This document shows positions 35,994 to 44,375 of a stretch of DNA of 64,000 nucleotides, piece after piece. Source of the stretch: Actinomyces provencensis (GTDB lineage Bacteria; Actinomycetota; Actinomycetes; Actinomycetales; Actinomycetaceae); contig NZ_LT700212.1 of NCBI RefSeq assembly GCF_900155435.1, positions 2,664,099-2,728,098 of the forward strand, written 5' to 3'. The notes below the pieces were generated by a model, which had not been told where the DNA came from, ran no database searches, and saw nothing but the letters and a program-made list of their open reading frames with translations. Each line of letters starts with the position of its first letter. The stretch's first letter is position 1. A program made the position numbers and the translations under genes.

Positions 35994-37367
35994 TCACTCC
36001 TTCGTCGGCTTGGGCGGGTTCGGGGTTGTCGGGCGTGGGCTCGGTGGTGCGGTCGGCGCCGGTGTCGAGGGCGATGGTGGGGCGCTGGTCTGTCCGGCGC
36101 CGGCGGCGGCCGTCTCGGCCTCGCCCGCCAACGCCGTCCCGGCCTTTGGCCCCGCGGTCGCGGCGCCCTTCACTACCTGCGCTCCGACCACGACCGCAGC
36201 CGCCGGGCCTGCCGCCGCAGCACCCGCCCCAGCTCCCGCGCCTGCGCTGGCTCCAGTTCCGGCGCTCCCGCTCGCGCCAGCTCCCGCGCCGGCACCGCTT
36301 GCGCCGCCGCTGCTTCCAGCGGTCGGGGTGGGCTTCGGCGGCACCGCACCACCGGCACCGCTTCCTGAACCACCGCCACCGTCGCCGCTGGTTTGGCCGT
36401 CGAGGACCTTCTTCGGCCCGTCACCGGACGGCTTCGACGGGACGGGGATGGGGCGGTTCAGGGCGCGCTTGGCGTCGTCCTCGGCGCCGGCCTGCCCGTA
36501 GTAGTCGGTGCCGACGAACGCGAGGAACCGGTACGTCAGATACGGGGCGAACCCGGCCAGCGCCATGAGCACGATGCCCGAGAGCGGATCGGACACCGAG
36601 GCCAGGTCGAGGTCGATGGGTGCGGCGACCTGGGTGATCGCCACGAGGAAGATCACGACCAGCACGAGTTTCGACAGGATCAAGGCGATGACGAACATGG
36701 CCCACTTGCCGACCCAGCCGCGTGCCGCGTCCCACGACGACCCGGAGAACGCCAACGGCGCCAGGGCGACCGCGACGAGCAGCAGCGACTTGCGGATCAG
36801 CAGCGACAGCCACACGATCGCCGCCGAGGCGATCGCCAGCCCGGCGAGGAAGATCATGATGATCGCGCCGACACCGGGGGCTGCGATGGACAGCCCGGAC
36901 AGGGCCAGGACGAGGGCGGCGATCTTGTCGCCCATCGTCTCGGTGGTTTCGCCGGCGGCTTGGATGATGCCGACGCAGAGTTGGTCGGTGATTTCCAGCA
37001 GCAGCGCGACCAGGGTGATGACCACGAAGGAGCCGAGGACGGATTTCCCGAGGCCGAGCGCGGCCCGGGTGAGGGCGGTGGGGTCGCGGCGGATCATGCC
37101 GGTGATGAGTTGAAGTGCGAAGAACAGCAGCATCACGAACACGGCGATGCCGAACACGAGGTTGAACACCGACACGAACCCTGGCCGCTGCACATCGATA
37201 AGAGTGGTGGTGTCGAAGACCGTCCAGACGGCCTCGAACAGCCAGCCGGCCGCGCCGCCCATCGCCTGCGCGAGCCAGTCGAACGGCGCCGACACCAGCG
37301 AGGCGGCGGCCTCACCGGCCGTCTCACACACGGTGGAAATCACTGGGACATCGCAAATGCCCATCAC
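35994..37367 (-). CDS. VirB6/TrbL-like polytopic membrane protein
   Basis: A 457-residue protein with six or seven hydrophobic segments between residues about 55 and 300 (VFNLVFGIAVFVMLLFFALQ, VLGSFVVITLVALLLEI, GAIIMIFLAGLAIASAAIVWLSLL and KWAMFVIALILSKLVLVVIF in part), then a long Gly/Ala/Pro tail of about 150 residues. This layout fits the VirB6/TrbL inner-membrane core of conjugation machines. The tail is low complexity. It starts at GTG 37367 or ATG 37364, with AGGAAGG upstream. Confidence 0.8.
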   Translation of the reverse strand: MMGICDVPVISTVCETAGEAAASLVSAPFDWLAQAMGGAAGWLFEAVWTVFDTTTLIDVQRPGFVSVFNLVFGIAVFVMLLFFALQLITGMIRRDPTALTRAALGLGKSVLGSFVVITLVALLLEITDQLCVGIIQAAGETTETMGDKIAALVLALSGLSIAAPGVGAIIMIFLAGLAIASAAIVWLSLLIRKSLLLVAVALAPLAFSGSSWDAARGWVGKWAMFVIALILSKLVLVVIFLVAITQVAAPIDLDLASVSDPLSGIVLMALAGFAPYLTYRFLAFVGTDYYGQAGAEDDAKRALNRPIPVPSKPSGDGPKKVLDGQTSGDGGGGSGSGAGGAVPPKPTPTAGSSGGASGAGAGAGASGSAGTGASAGAGAGAGAAAAGPAAAVVVGAQVVKGAATAGPKAGTALAGEAETAAAGAGQTSAPPSPSTPAPTAPPSPRPTTPNPPKPTKE

Positions 37368-37395
37368 AAGACCTGCCTTCCTCGCACGACTGCGC

Positions 37396-37665
37396 TCAGA
37401 CGGCTTGGCCGACGCCCCAGAAGAAGTTCACGAGCGCGACGCTCGCGCCGCAGATCACGGCGGCGCCGCAGGAAATCAGGACGCCGGTCTTGCCGCGTCC
37501 GGCGAGGTGGGGGTTGGAGCTGTTCGCGCCATAGGCCCACACGATCGCCGAAACGATCAGGGCGAGGACGGCCAGGATCAACCCCACCGTCATCACGGCA
37601 CCAACGATGGTGCGGAGCTGTTCGATACCGGGAAGACCGGTGCCATTGGGGTCGATGTCGATCAC
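37396..37665 (-). CDS. DUF6112-like two-helix membrane protein (first copy)
   Basis: An 89-residue protein with two membrane helices (GAVMTVGLILAVLALIVSAIVWAYG and VLISCGAAVICGASVALVNFFWG in part). GTG 37665 is favoured over longer starts because GGAG precedes it by 6-7 bases and because it equals the 89 residues of the paralogue upstream. It resembles DUF6112 proteins beside transfer genes; by size and topology it could be a VirB2-type pilin, but without a cleavable signal peptide. Confidence 0.7.
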   Translation of the reverse strand: MIDIDPNGTGLPGIEQLRTIVGAVMTVGLILAVLALIVSAIVWAYGANSSNPHLAGRGKTGVLISCGAAVICGASVALVNFFWGVGQAV

Positions 37666-37704
37666 GACGATTCTCCATTCACGCAGAGGGGTTGCTTCTG
37701 CCAT

Positions 37705-37713
37705 CAGGTGCGC
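37705..37713 (-). repeat. ICE motif CAGGTGCGC (mRNA GCGCACCTG)
   Basis: A copy of the recurrent motif in the 127-base gap between the two DUF6112-like genes. It abuts an in-frame ATG (37704). Confidence 0.55.
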
Positions 37714-37792
37714 CCCCACCACCCGCCTGCCGTTGCATGACGTGCGAAGGCCCGCCCCGAGACGATCCGGGACGGGCCACACGCAGTACGGG

Positions 37793-38062
37793 TCAGAGTT
37801 GTCGGCCGAGAGCGATCAGCCAGTTCATCCACGCCACCCCGCCACCGGCCAGAGCGGCGGCACCGAGGGCGACCAGTACCCCGACCCGGCCCTTGGCGGC
37901 AGCGGAGTAGTTGCCGTGAGAGGCAGCGATCGCCCAGCAGATCGCGGAGACGATCAGCATGAGCACCGCGATGATGAGCACGAACATGAACAGCGCACCG
38001 ACGACCTGTTTCAGATCACCGATCCCAGCCAGACCATCGAAATCGGGGAACACGTCCATCAC
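37793..38062 (-). CDS. DUF6112-like two-helix membrane protein (second copy)
   Basis: An 89-residue paralogue of the protein at 37396-37665. It starts DVFPDFDGLAGIGDLKQVVGALF, with helices VLIIAVLMLIVSAICWAIA and VLVALGAAALAGGGVAWMNWL. Both copies share the GIxxLrxxVGA start and a WxN near the end. It overlaps the M23 gene by 4 bases (GTGA). A VirB2-like pilin or channel subunit role is inferred. Confidence 0.7.
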   Translation of the reverse strand: MMDVFPDFDGLAGIGDLKQVVGALFMFVLIIAVLMLIVSAICWAIAASHGNYSAAAKGRVGVLVALGAAALAGGGVAWMNWLIALGRQL

Positions 38063-39672
38063 GCACCGGCTTTCACGGTGACGTGCAGGTGGTCGAAGTG
38101 GCCGCCGGTGATCGAGGCGGGGTCGTGCATCCCACCGCCGTTGTACGGCCGCCAGCCCTGGTCGTCGCGGGCAACAGACCAGATTTTCCCTTGCCAGATC
38201 AGGTACTCCACCCCGAGCACGGCGGCGTTGTCCTTCATCCAGTTCGTGACCTTCCAGCCAGCTTCCAACTGGCCCGGTGTCGAGTAGCGACCGATGGCGT
38301 TGCCGAAGGTAATGTCACACGCCCGCCCGAGCGGATGCTCGGACTTCGTGCCGGGCCTCGGTGAGTAGCAGCCCCAGCCGGTGTCGGGGAACGCGGCTTT
38401 GGTCTGGGCCATGAGGTGCGCGAGCCGAGCGGTGATCCGCCCGTTGCTGGTGGGGTCGTCCACCATCTGATCCGGGTCACCCGTCAACGGGGTCGGAACT
38501 CCTGCGGCGCCGTTCTGGCAGCCCGCGGCGGGGCCGGTGGCAGCTTCGGGAAGGTTCGCCGCGCCGTGGTCGCCCAGCCACTTCGCGGGGTCGATGGCTT
38601 CGCCGTTGGTGCCGCCGGGGCGGACCTCGAAGTGCAGATGCGCCCCCGTGGACAGGCCCGAGGAGCCGACGTCCCCGATGTGCTGCCCGGCGCTCACCCG
38701 GTCTCCGACGTGGACGTGGATGCCGCTCTGCCACATGTGCGCATACGCGGTCGCGACGCTCTGGCCGTCGATGGTGTGCTCGATGACGATGAGACCGCCG
38801 TAGCCGCCGCTGAACTCTGCCACGGTCACGGTGCCGTCCGCGACGGCCAGGATCGGCGTGCCATCGGGGGCTGCGAGGTCGAGGCCGGTGTGCAAGGACT
38901 GTTCGCCGGTGATCGGGTGGATGCGCGGACCGAAGTCGTCGGTCTTGACCCACGTCCCTTCCGGCAGCGGGAACACCACCCGCGACGACTCCGCCACGCC
39001 AACTGCCGGCCCACCGCGGCCCCCACTGCTGCGGGTGAGGGTGTCGAGGATGGTGTCGGCGACGGGCGCGTAGTTGCGGTACCGGTCGGGGAACGCGCTG
39101 ATTTCGACGGCTTGGGCGGCTTCGCCGGGGTCCATGCGCTCCCATCCCGGAATGTCCAGCAACCCGCGCGGCGAGGGGTAGTTCGGGCCACTCGGCCCGC
39201 CGAAGAACGCCCGCGCCTGATACTGCGGGTCCATCAACTCCGCGACCGTGCCCCACCCAGATTGCGGGCGCATCTGGAACAAGCCCAGACTGTCGTGATC
39301 CGAGCCGTTGCCATCGTTCGGAAAATCGGCACTCTCGGGATAGGTGCCGATGTTCGACAGCATCCGCAGCGTGGACTCGGTAAGCGCCGCCATCAGCGCG
39401 ACCTTCACACCGGCCCGGCCCACCCCGTCGATCCGGCCGCCGACCGTGATGATGGTGGCCGCATGGGTGAGCTGCCGCTTGTTCAACGTGAACGTCGCGC
39501 CGTCTGCGGTGGTGACTTGGAGGCTGTCAGGCACGTTGCCCACCGAGAGCGTGCCGGTGGTGGTGCAGGCGGCGATGGCGGCGGGGTTCATCAGCACCCC
39601 GATCCCGATTAGCAGCATCGCGGGGCCGAAGAACAGCCCGGCGAGAGCGAGGACAGCGAACTTCTTGAACAC
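38059..39672 (-). CDS. Transfer-associated wall hydrolase: lytic-transglycosylase-like plus M23 peptidase plus C-terminal VanY-like domain
   Basis: A 537-residue exported enzyme. It has an N-terminal signal or anchor helix (FAVLALAGLFFGPAMLLIG), then ALTESTLRMLSNIG...SLGLFQMRPQSGWG (a lysozyme/SLT-like pattern), then an M23 metallopeptidase (HTGLDLAAPDGTPI and HLHFEVRPGG supply the zinc ligands), and a C-terminal domain with SEHPLGRACDITFG and GGHFDHLHVTV, a VanY/D,D-carboxypeptidase-like zinc pattern. Such proteins open the peptidoglycan for the conjugation channel. It starts at GTG 39672. Confidence 0.82.
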   Translation of the reverse strand: MFKKFAVLALAGLFFGPAMLLIGIGVLMNPAAIAACTTTGTLSVGNVPDSLQVTTADGATFTLNKRQLTHAATIITVGGRIDGVGRAGVKVALMAALTESTLRMLSNIGTYPESADFPNDGNGSDHDSLGLFQMRPQSGWGTVAELMDPQYQARAFFGGPSGPNYPSPRGLLDIPGWERMDPGEAAQAVEISAFPDRYRNYAPVADTILDTLTRSSGGRGGPAVGVAESSRVVFPLPEGTWVKTDDFGPRIHPITGEQSLHTGLDLAAPDGTPILAVADGTVTVAEFSGGYGGLIVIEHTIDGQSVATAYAHMWQSGIHVHVGDRVSAGQHIGDVGSSGLSTGAHLHFEVRPGGTNGEAIDPAKWLGDHGAANLPEAATGPAAGCQNGAAGVPTPLTGDPDQMVDDPTSNGRITARLAHLMAQTKAAFPDTGWGCYSPRPGTKSEHPLGRACDITFGNAIGRYSTPGQLEAGWKVTNWMKDNAAVLGVEYLIWQGKIWSVARDDQGWRPYNGGGMHDPASITGGHFDHLHVTVKAGA

Positions 39673-39685
39673 GACAGGCCCGCTC

Positions 39686-40360
39686 TCATCGCAGCGGGTT
39701 GTCGAGCTGGGACAGCCGCAGCACCGAGCACGACCCGCCGGTATCGGGGCAGAGCACGAACACGGTGAACGACACGGCGTGTTCGCTGGTGACGGGTTCG
39801 CCGTTCCAGGCGCCGTCGCGGTGCCGGGTGGCCTCGATCGTGAACGCGCTGGTGCCAGGGGCGATCTGGCCGGGCTGTGCCTGCGTCACGGCGTCGGCCC
39901 ACGTCTTGGGCACGAACGCCTGGTCGATCAGGAGGTGCTGGCGGGTCTCGTGCTTGCGCAGCTCGATCCATGCATCGCGCGTCGGCAGATAGGTCGCCAG
40001 GTCGGAGGCGAGACCGGCTTGCTCGGTGCCGGACGGGTCACCGATGTCGAGGATCGCGGCCGTGTAGTCCAGCGGCATGAGTCCGCTGGTGGTGTCCCAC
40101 GCGAAGATCGCCTCGGCGACGTTGCGGGCGAACGTCTCCGGGTCAGCGGATCGCGGCACCACCGGAAGCCGCGGCGACGGGGCCGGAGTCGTGGGCGTGT
40201 GCGTCGGGGACGGTGCCGGGTCCGGGGTCGGGGTGCTGGTGGTGCGGGGTCCGAGGACCAGGCCGTAGATGCCGACCCCGGCGAGGATCAGGAGCGCGAG
40301 GCCGGCGGCGATGAGGGCGACCAGGTGGCCACGCGAGAGGGATGGGGAGGAGGTCTTCAT
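39686..40360 (-). CDS. VirB8/TcpC-like transfer protein
   Basis: A 224-residue protein with one N-terminal membrane helix (HLVALIAAGLALLILAGVGIYGLVLG), a Thr/Pro linker and a soluble domain outside (FARNVAEAIFAWDTTSGL, SFTVFVLCPDTGGSC, which could hold one disulfide). This topology fits bitopic VirB8-like proteins of Gram-positive conjugation systems; the sequence link is weak. ATG 40360 has the GCGCACCTG motif 6 bases upstream and no clear Shine-Dalgarno. Confidence 0.65.
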   Translation of the reverse strand: MKTSSPSLSRGHLVALIAAGLALLILAGVGIYGLVLGPRTTSTPTPDPAPSPTHTPTTPAPSPRLPVVPRSADPETFARNVAEAIFAWDTTSGLMPLDYTAAILDIGDPSGTEQAGLASDLATYLPTRDAWIELRKHETRQHLLIDQAFVPKTWADAVTQAQPGQIAPGTSAFTIEATRHRDGAWNGEPVTSEHAVSFTVFVLCPDTGGSCSVLRLSQLDNPLR

Positions 40361-40366
40361 GCCCGT

Positions 40367-40375
40367 CAGGTGCGC
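40367..40375 (-). repeat. ICE motif CAGGTGCGC (mRNA GCGCACCTG)
   Basis: A copy of the recurrent motif, 6 bases upstream of ATG 40360, at the same spacing as the copies at 30216 and 32733. Confidence 0.6.
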
Positions 40376-40396
40376 CCCAGCAGACCGAGCGCCGCG

Positions 40397-41398
40397 TCAG
40401 AGTGCGCGCAGGTGCGGGCGTTCGGCGGCGTGTTCGCGGGCGGCGCGTAGACGGCCCGCGAACTGCTGGGTGCCTTCGACGGTCGCGTAGAACGACTCGA
40501 CCTGCTCGTCGGTGAGCTGTGTGGCGAGCTCGTCCAGGTCGTAGTGCAGCCACCACGAGTCGAGTTCGGCCCAGGTGAGCACGAACGCCCGCACCGCATA
40601 CCGCGCATCCGGCACCGCCGGCGTAGCCTTCCCCGCCTTCGACTTCGGCTTGCCATTCTTCGGTGCGCTGGCGTCGATGCGGGCGAGGGCTTGTTCGGCC
40701 AGGTCGTGCAGATGCTCGTCGCGGGCGGTGTCGCTGGTCTGGTGGATGTCACGGACCCGCTGATATGCGGGGTCGACCGGGCCGCCGGCCTCGATCTGCG
40801 TCAGCCCGGCCTGTGCCTCAATACGCAGCGGTTCTGGCGTGTCGGGGTCGGCGACGAGGTGTTGCAGGTAGCCGATCTGTTCCAGCCGTGTGTAGGAGTT
40901 GGCGCCGGTGACCATCTGTGCGGCCTGCCTGCGGGTATCGCCTGCGGGCGTAGCCAACGGCTCCGCCGATTCGACGGGGCCGTTCCACCGGGGCTGATAG
41001 TCGCTGGTGAACTGCCCGGCCGCCTCACGTCGGGCGGCGTCCTCGGCCATCAGCGTCTTGATCTCCCGATACAGCCCGGCGGCTTCCAGCGGGGAGAGGG
41101 TCTTGTGGAGCTGGTTGTCGTCCTGCTCGGCCAGCAGGTGCCCCAACCTGTCCGAGATGGACGAGCGCACCCAGACGTTGACGGTGCGCCAGCCGAGCTG
41201 CCGGATCGCGGCGAGCCGCCGCATCCCACAGACGAGCACCCCGTCGGGGGTGATGGTGATGGGTTGCAGCAGCCCGTCCCGGTCGATGGACGCGGCGAGA
41301 GCATCGAGGTCTCCGAGGTCGTGCCGGTGCCGGCGGCCGACCTGGATCGACTCGACGGTCCGGTCGAGTTCGATGTGCCCCGTCGCCGCGGTCATCAC
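40397..41398 (-). CDS. ParB N-terminal domain protein of the ICE
   Basis: A 333-residue protein. Residues about 15-110 form a ParB/sulfiredoxin-type domain (DLDALAASIDRDGLLQPITITPDGVLVCGMRRLAAIRQLGW, then LLAEQDDNQLHKTLSPLEAAGLYREI, the box II equivalent). The rest is helical. It could bind ICE DNA sites, act as a CTPase or stabilise the circular form; no helix-turn-helix was recognised. It starts at GTG 41398 (GTGA overlap with the upstream gene) or ATG 41395. Confidence 0.75.
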   Translation of the reverse strand: MMTAATGHIELDRTVESIQVGRRHRHDLGDLDALAASIDRDGLLQPITITPDGVLVCGMRRLAAIRQLGWRTVNVWVRSSISDRLGHLLAEQDDNQLHKTLSPLEAAGLYREIKTLMAEDAARREAAGQFTSDYQPRWNGPVESAEPLATPAGDTRRQAAQMVTGANSYTRLEQIGYLQHLVADPDTPEPLRIEAQAGLTQIEAGGPVDPAYQRVRDIHQTSDTARDEHLHDLAEQALARIDASAPKNGKPKSKAGKATPAVPDARYAVRAFVLTWAELDSWWLHYDLDELATQLTDEQVESFYATVEGTQQFAGRLRAAREHAAERPHLRAL

Positions 41399-42258
41399 GC
41401 ACCTCGCCGTCGGGTGTGGGGTGCGGCGTGGCTGATGGTCGCCACGAGCCCGTCATCGCCCAGCAGCACGGGCAGGCCCTCGCCGATCAGCAGCCGCAGC
41501 AGGATGCCTCGGCCTTCGCCGGTCGTCCCGTAGCCGGGAGTGGTGCGGCCCAGCAGCACACGCAACAGCATCGTCCATGAGGCGGCGGGGACATCGAGCA
41601 GGGCGCGAGCGTGCTGGTCGCGGCGCAGCGCCTCATAGGTGCCGGTGCGTGACCCGATCCGGGCGAGGGCTTCACAGACGTGCTCGATCGCCGGGCGGGC
41701 GGTGCCCTCGGGCCAGCCCAGCAGCATGAACAACACGATCGCGTCCTCCACCGCGCCGGTCACCGACGCCGGCTCACCCACATCCGCATCGGGTTCGTCG
41801 TCGTTGTGGTGGGGGTCGGTGACGTGGAACGCCGGGTGGTAGTCCGACAGCGTGTTGTCGCGTTCGGAGAGCCGTTCGGGGTCGTGGAAGCAGGAGATGT
41901 GCGGGCGGCGGGCCTGATGCACCGAGCACAGCAGCCCTTGGCCGCGCTCTTCGGCGATGCAGGTGATCCGCACCGCATGTGTCACGACAGCCCACGGGTC
42001 GTCGGCCTCACGGGCGGCGCGGGTACGCATCACGTCGAACGCCGCCGACGCGGCCTCCCACGGGTCCAGACCGTGCTTGCGCGCCAGCGGCATGTACTTC
42101 TCCGCCGCGAACATCATCAGCTCGGCGGCTACCGGGTCGTGCTCCCACGCGCCGGGGCCGGCGTCGTGGAGCCGGTTCAGCAGGGAACGCAGGCCCTCAC
42201 CGCTGGTGTAGTCCTCACCCGCAGGATCGGTCGCGGTCGGGGTGGTGGTCGAAGCCAT
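41395..42258 (-). CDS. Conserved ICE hypothetical protein
   Basis: A 287-residue acidic protein (LLNRLHDAGPGAWEHDPVAAELMMFAAEKYMPLARKHGLDPWEAASAAFDVMR core) that looks all-helical. No known domain is identified; some sigma-factor-like context words (SAAFDVMRTRA) are too weak for a call. ATG 42258 has AGGAGG 10 bases upstream on the mRNA. It is coupled to the ParB-like gene by a 4-base overlap. Confidence 0.6.
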   Translation of the reverse strand: MASTTTPTATDPAGEDYTSGEGLRSLLNRLHDAGPGAWEHDPVAAELMMFAAEKYMPLARKHGLDPWEAASAAFDVMRTRAAREADDPWAVVTHAVRITCIAEERGQGLLCSVHQARRPHISCFHDPERLSERDNTLSDYHPAFHVTDPHHNDDEPDADVGEPASVTGAVEDAIVLFMLLGWPEGTARPAIEHVCEALARIGSRTGTYEALRRDQHARALLDVPAASWTMLLRVLLGRTTPGYGTTGEGRGILLRLLIGEGLPVLLGDDGLVATISHAAPHTRRRGA

Positions 42259-42280
42259 GGTGTGGGCACCTCCTGGCAGG

Positions 42281-42289
42281 CAGGTGCAC
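42281..42289 (-). repeat. ICE motif CAGGTGCAC
   Basis: A copy of the recurrent motif 22 bases upstream of ATG 42258, outside a normal AGGAGG site. Confidence 0.5.
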
Positions 42290-42352
42290 CGGCCGCCCCT
42301 GGCGACCCTCACCCCGCTGCGCTGGGTGTCCATGACTCATCACCACCCCGGC

Positions 42353-42751
42353 TTACCTCATCCCGACCCCGGACCGTGCCGGCCCCTCGGACCGCTGGCC
42401 GCGACGGCCGAACGCCGACAACGGCGGCAGCCGCTTGGCCCGCTCCGACAGCGACCGACCACCCGCGGCCAGCGAGGCACGAGCCCGGCGGCCCTGCTCG
42501 CTGTTGAACTCGATCCCGCGCCCCGCGAGGCTCCCGCTACCACGGACGATCAGATCGGTCGGGCGCACCCACTCCACGCCCCGGCCGCGCACCTGATCCA
42601 GGCGCTCCCGAGCCGACCGAACGGCCGCCTTCTGCTTGACCGCATCCGGCGTCCCCGCCGGCTCGACGCCCTCCGGTGCCTTCGCCGGCTCCGGGGTGTG
42701 TTCGGGGATGCGGTGCGGTGGTTGCTCGCGCATCAGATCGTCGGTGCTCAT
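42353..42751 (-). CDS. Conserved ICE hypothetical protein
   Basis: A 132-residue protein with a Pro/Glu-rich start and a basic Ser/Arg-rich helical end (RARASLAAGGRSLSERAKRL). No recognised domain. It is coupled by ATGA overlap to the DUF2637 gene, so it is a real part of the operon. Confidence 0.55.
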   Translation of the reverse strand: MSTDDLMREQPPHRIPEHTPEPAKAPEGVEPAGTPDAVKQKAAVRSARERLDQVRGRGVEWVRPTDLIVRGSGSLAGRGIEFNSEQGRRARASLAAGGRSLSERAKRLPPLSAFGRRGQRSEGPARSGVGMR

Positions 42752-43455
42752 GGTGTCGCTCCCTCCAACATCGGCATCGGCGCAGAGTCCGGTTGCTCTG
42801 GCTCACCGGGTTGGTGCGCGTCGGCGAACCAGCGACCCACCGTCGAGGGATGCACATCGAGCGACCTGGCGATCTTCTTGTTCGACCACCCCGACTCCCG
42901 CAACTCCGCCGCCCGCACCCGACGATCCACAACGTCGGCAGGAGCAATCCGCGTCAGCTCCGGTGTCGGCGACGCCACGGCAGGCGGCACAGCGGGCATG
43001 ACTTCGAGCGCGACCGACTCACGAGCCCCGGCAACTTCGGCAGCGGGTTGGGTGGTGGTGCGGATGAGGACGACGGTCAGATGGGTAGAGGCCAGCAGCA
43101 CCACGGGCGGGACGGCCGCGACCGCCGCCGCGAGCCCCACGGGTACATCGGCGTCAGCGGCGACGATCGCGTGCAGCGCGTTCGCGGTCACCGACACCGC
43201 CGCGCCACCGATCAGCAGCGTCCACGGATACCAGGCCGCCCGCTCACCCGCGAGCGCCACCACCGCGACGGTCGAAACGACGATCACGCCATCAACGATC
43301 AAAGGCCACGCCCACGCCTGGCCCTCCCCGATGCCCGCTCGGCGTGCCAGGTCAGCCAACGCCGTGAACGACAGCCAGAACGCGCCGGCCGCGATGAACA
43401 CCGTTCCGGCGACCGAGGTGATGACCGCCCACCGGCGGCCCCGCCACCTGGTCAT
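42748..43455 (-). CDS. DUF2637 membrane protein with C-terminal helix-turn-helix
   Basis: A 235-residue protein with four membrane helices in the first 130 residues (WAVITSVAGTVFIAAGAFWLSF, AWPLIVDGVIVVSTVAVVAL, WTLLIGGAAVSVTANALH and LAAAVAAVPPVVLLASTHLT in part), as in DUF2637/SpdB-related spread proteins of actinobacterial plasmids. The C-terminus has AAELRESGWSNKKIARSLDVHPSTVGRWFAD, a resolvase-like helix-turn-helix. ATG 43455 overlaps the primase gene stop (ATGA). Confidence 0.78.
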   Translation of the reverse strand: MTRWRGRRWAVITSVAGTVFIAAGAFWLSFTALADLARRAGIGEGQAWAWPLIVDGVIVVSTVAVVALAGERAAWYPWTLLIGGAAVSVTANALHAIVAADADVPVGLAAAVAAVPPVVLLASTHLTVVLIRTTTQPAAEVAGARESVALEVMPAVPPAVASPTPELTRIAPADVVDRRVRAAELRESGWSNKKIARSLDVHPSTVGRWFADAHQPGEPEQPDSAPMPMLEGATP

Positions 43456-44375
43456 GCCAGCCCCCGAGTCGGCGCCCGCTGCCGACCACCCGCACCAGGA
43501 CCCGCGAACGAGTCACCGTCGTCGCGGACGGTCGGGGCGGCGTGGACACGACGGTAGGCGCTGCTCACGGTGCGGGCGATCTCCCGCTCATCGAAACCGG
43601 GCTGCTGCGCGGCAGCCACCAGCACATCCCGAGCATCAGACGCCGTCACGCCGTTCTCTGCCAAGCGGCACGCCGCCCAGAACAGCGAACGATTCCGTTC
43701 ACCCTCGCCCTGCAGAGCGACCCAGGACGCCAACCGCTCCACATCCGCGACCCGCACCAACGCACGACCGGTCCGCAGGACAGCACCGGGACGCGGATCG
43801 AGGAAGTCCCGCAACCGGGCCGAATCGATCCCGGCTGCGAGGTGCTCACTGACTTCGGCGATCTCGTAGCGGATCGGCACACTGTCGATGACGCGCACCG
43901 AGGGCGACACGATGATGTAGCCCCCATCGCCGCGGAAGTCGATCCCGGCCCGGGCGGCCTGCCACGACCGCTGCTCCACACCCGACGTCGCCGAAAAGTA
44001 GGCGTGCATCCCACCCGTCGGCGTCCGCACCAGCAGACCCCACCCATCCACCAGACCAGCCGCTGCGACACTCTCGAACGCGAGCCGCCCATCGATAGGG
44101 CCATGCACATCCACATCGACCACGACCATCCCCGACGCCACACCGGTCGGGACACCGAGGTTCGCGTACGGGATACGCGCCCACCACTCCTCAACCTGTG
44201 CCGGATCGGTACTGGCATCGTGGAACCCGCGCAGCGTATACGGATGCTTCCCCAGCGGCGCGCACGGGAACACCGGCAACCCCGCCACAGCCAGATGCCG
44301 AGCCGCCACGGCGAGCGTTGACGCGCCACTGGCCCGCAGCAACGCTCTAGCGAAATCAGTGGTCTCGGGCATCAC
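43452..44375 (-). CDS. Bifunctional DNA primase/polymerase (prim-pol) domain protein
   Basis: A 307-residue archaeo-eukaryotic-type primase. The domain begins ALAARHLAVAGLPVFPCAPLGKHP-like, with VVVDVDVHG (metal ligands) and TPTGGMHAYF as the conserved loop, then IDFRGDGGYIIVSPS. Such proteins prime or copy plasmid and ICE DNA after transfer. It is coupled to ardC by a 4-base overlap (GTGA). Confidence 0.85.
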   Translation of the reverse strand: MMPETTDFARALLRASGASTLAVAARHLAVAGLPVFPCAPLGKHPYTLRGFHDASTDPAQVEEWWARIPYANLGVPTGVASGMVVVDVDVHGPIDGRLAFESVAAAGLVDGWGLLVRTPTGGMHAYFSATSGVEQRSWQAARAGIDFRGDGGYIIVSPSVRVIDSVPIRYEIAEVSEHLAAGIDSARLRDFLDPRPGAVLRTGRALVRVADVERLASWVALQGEGERNRSLFWAACRLAENGVTASDARDVLVAAAQQPGFDEREIARTVSSAYRRVHAAPTVRDDGDSFAGPGAGGRQRAPTRGLA

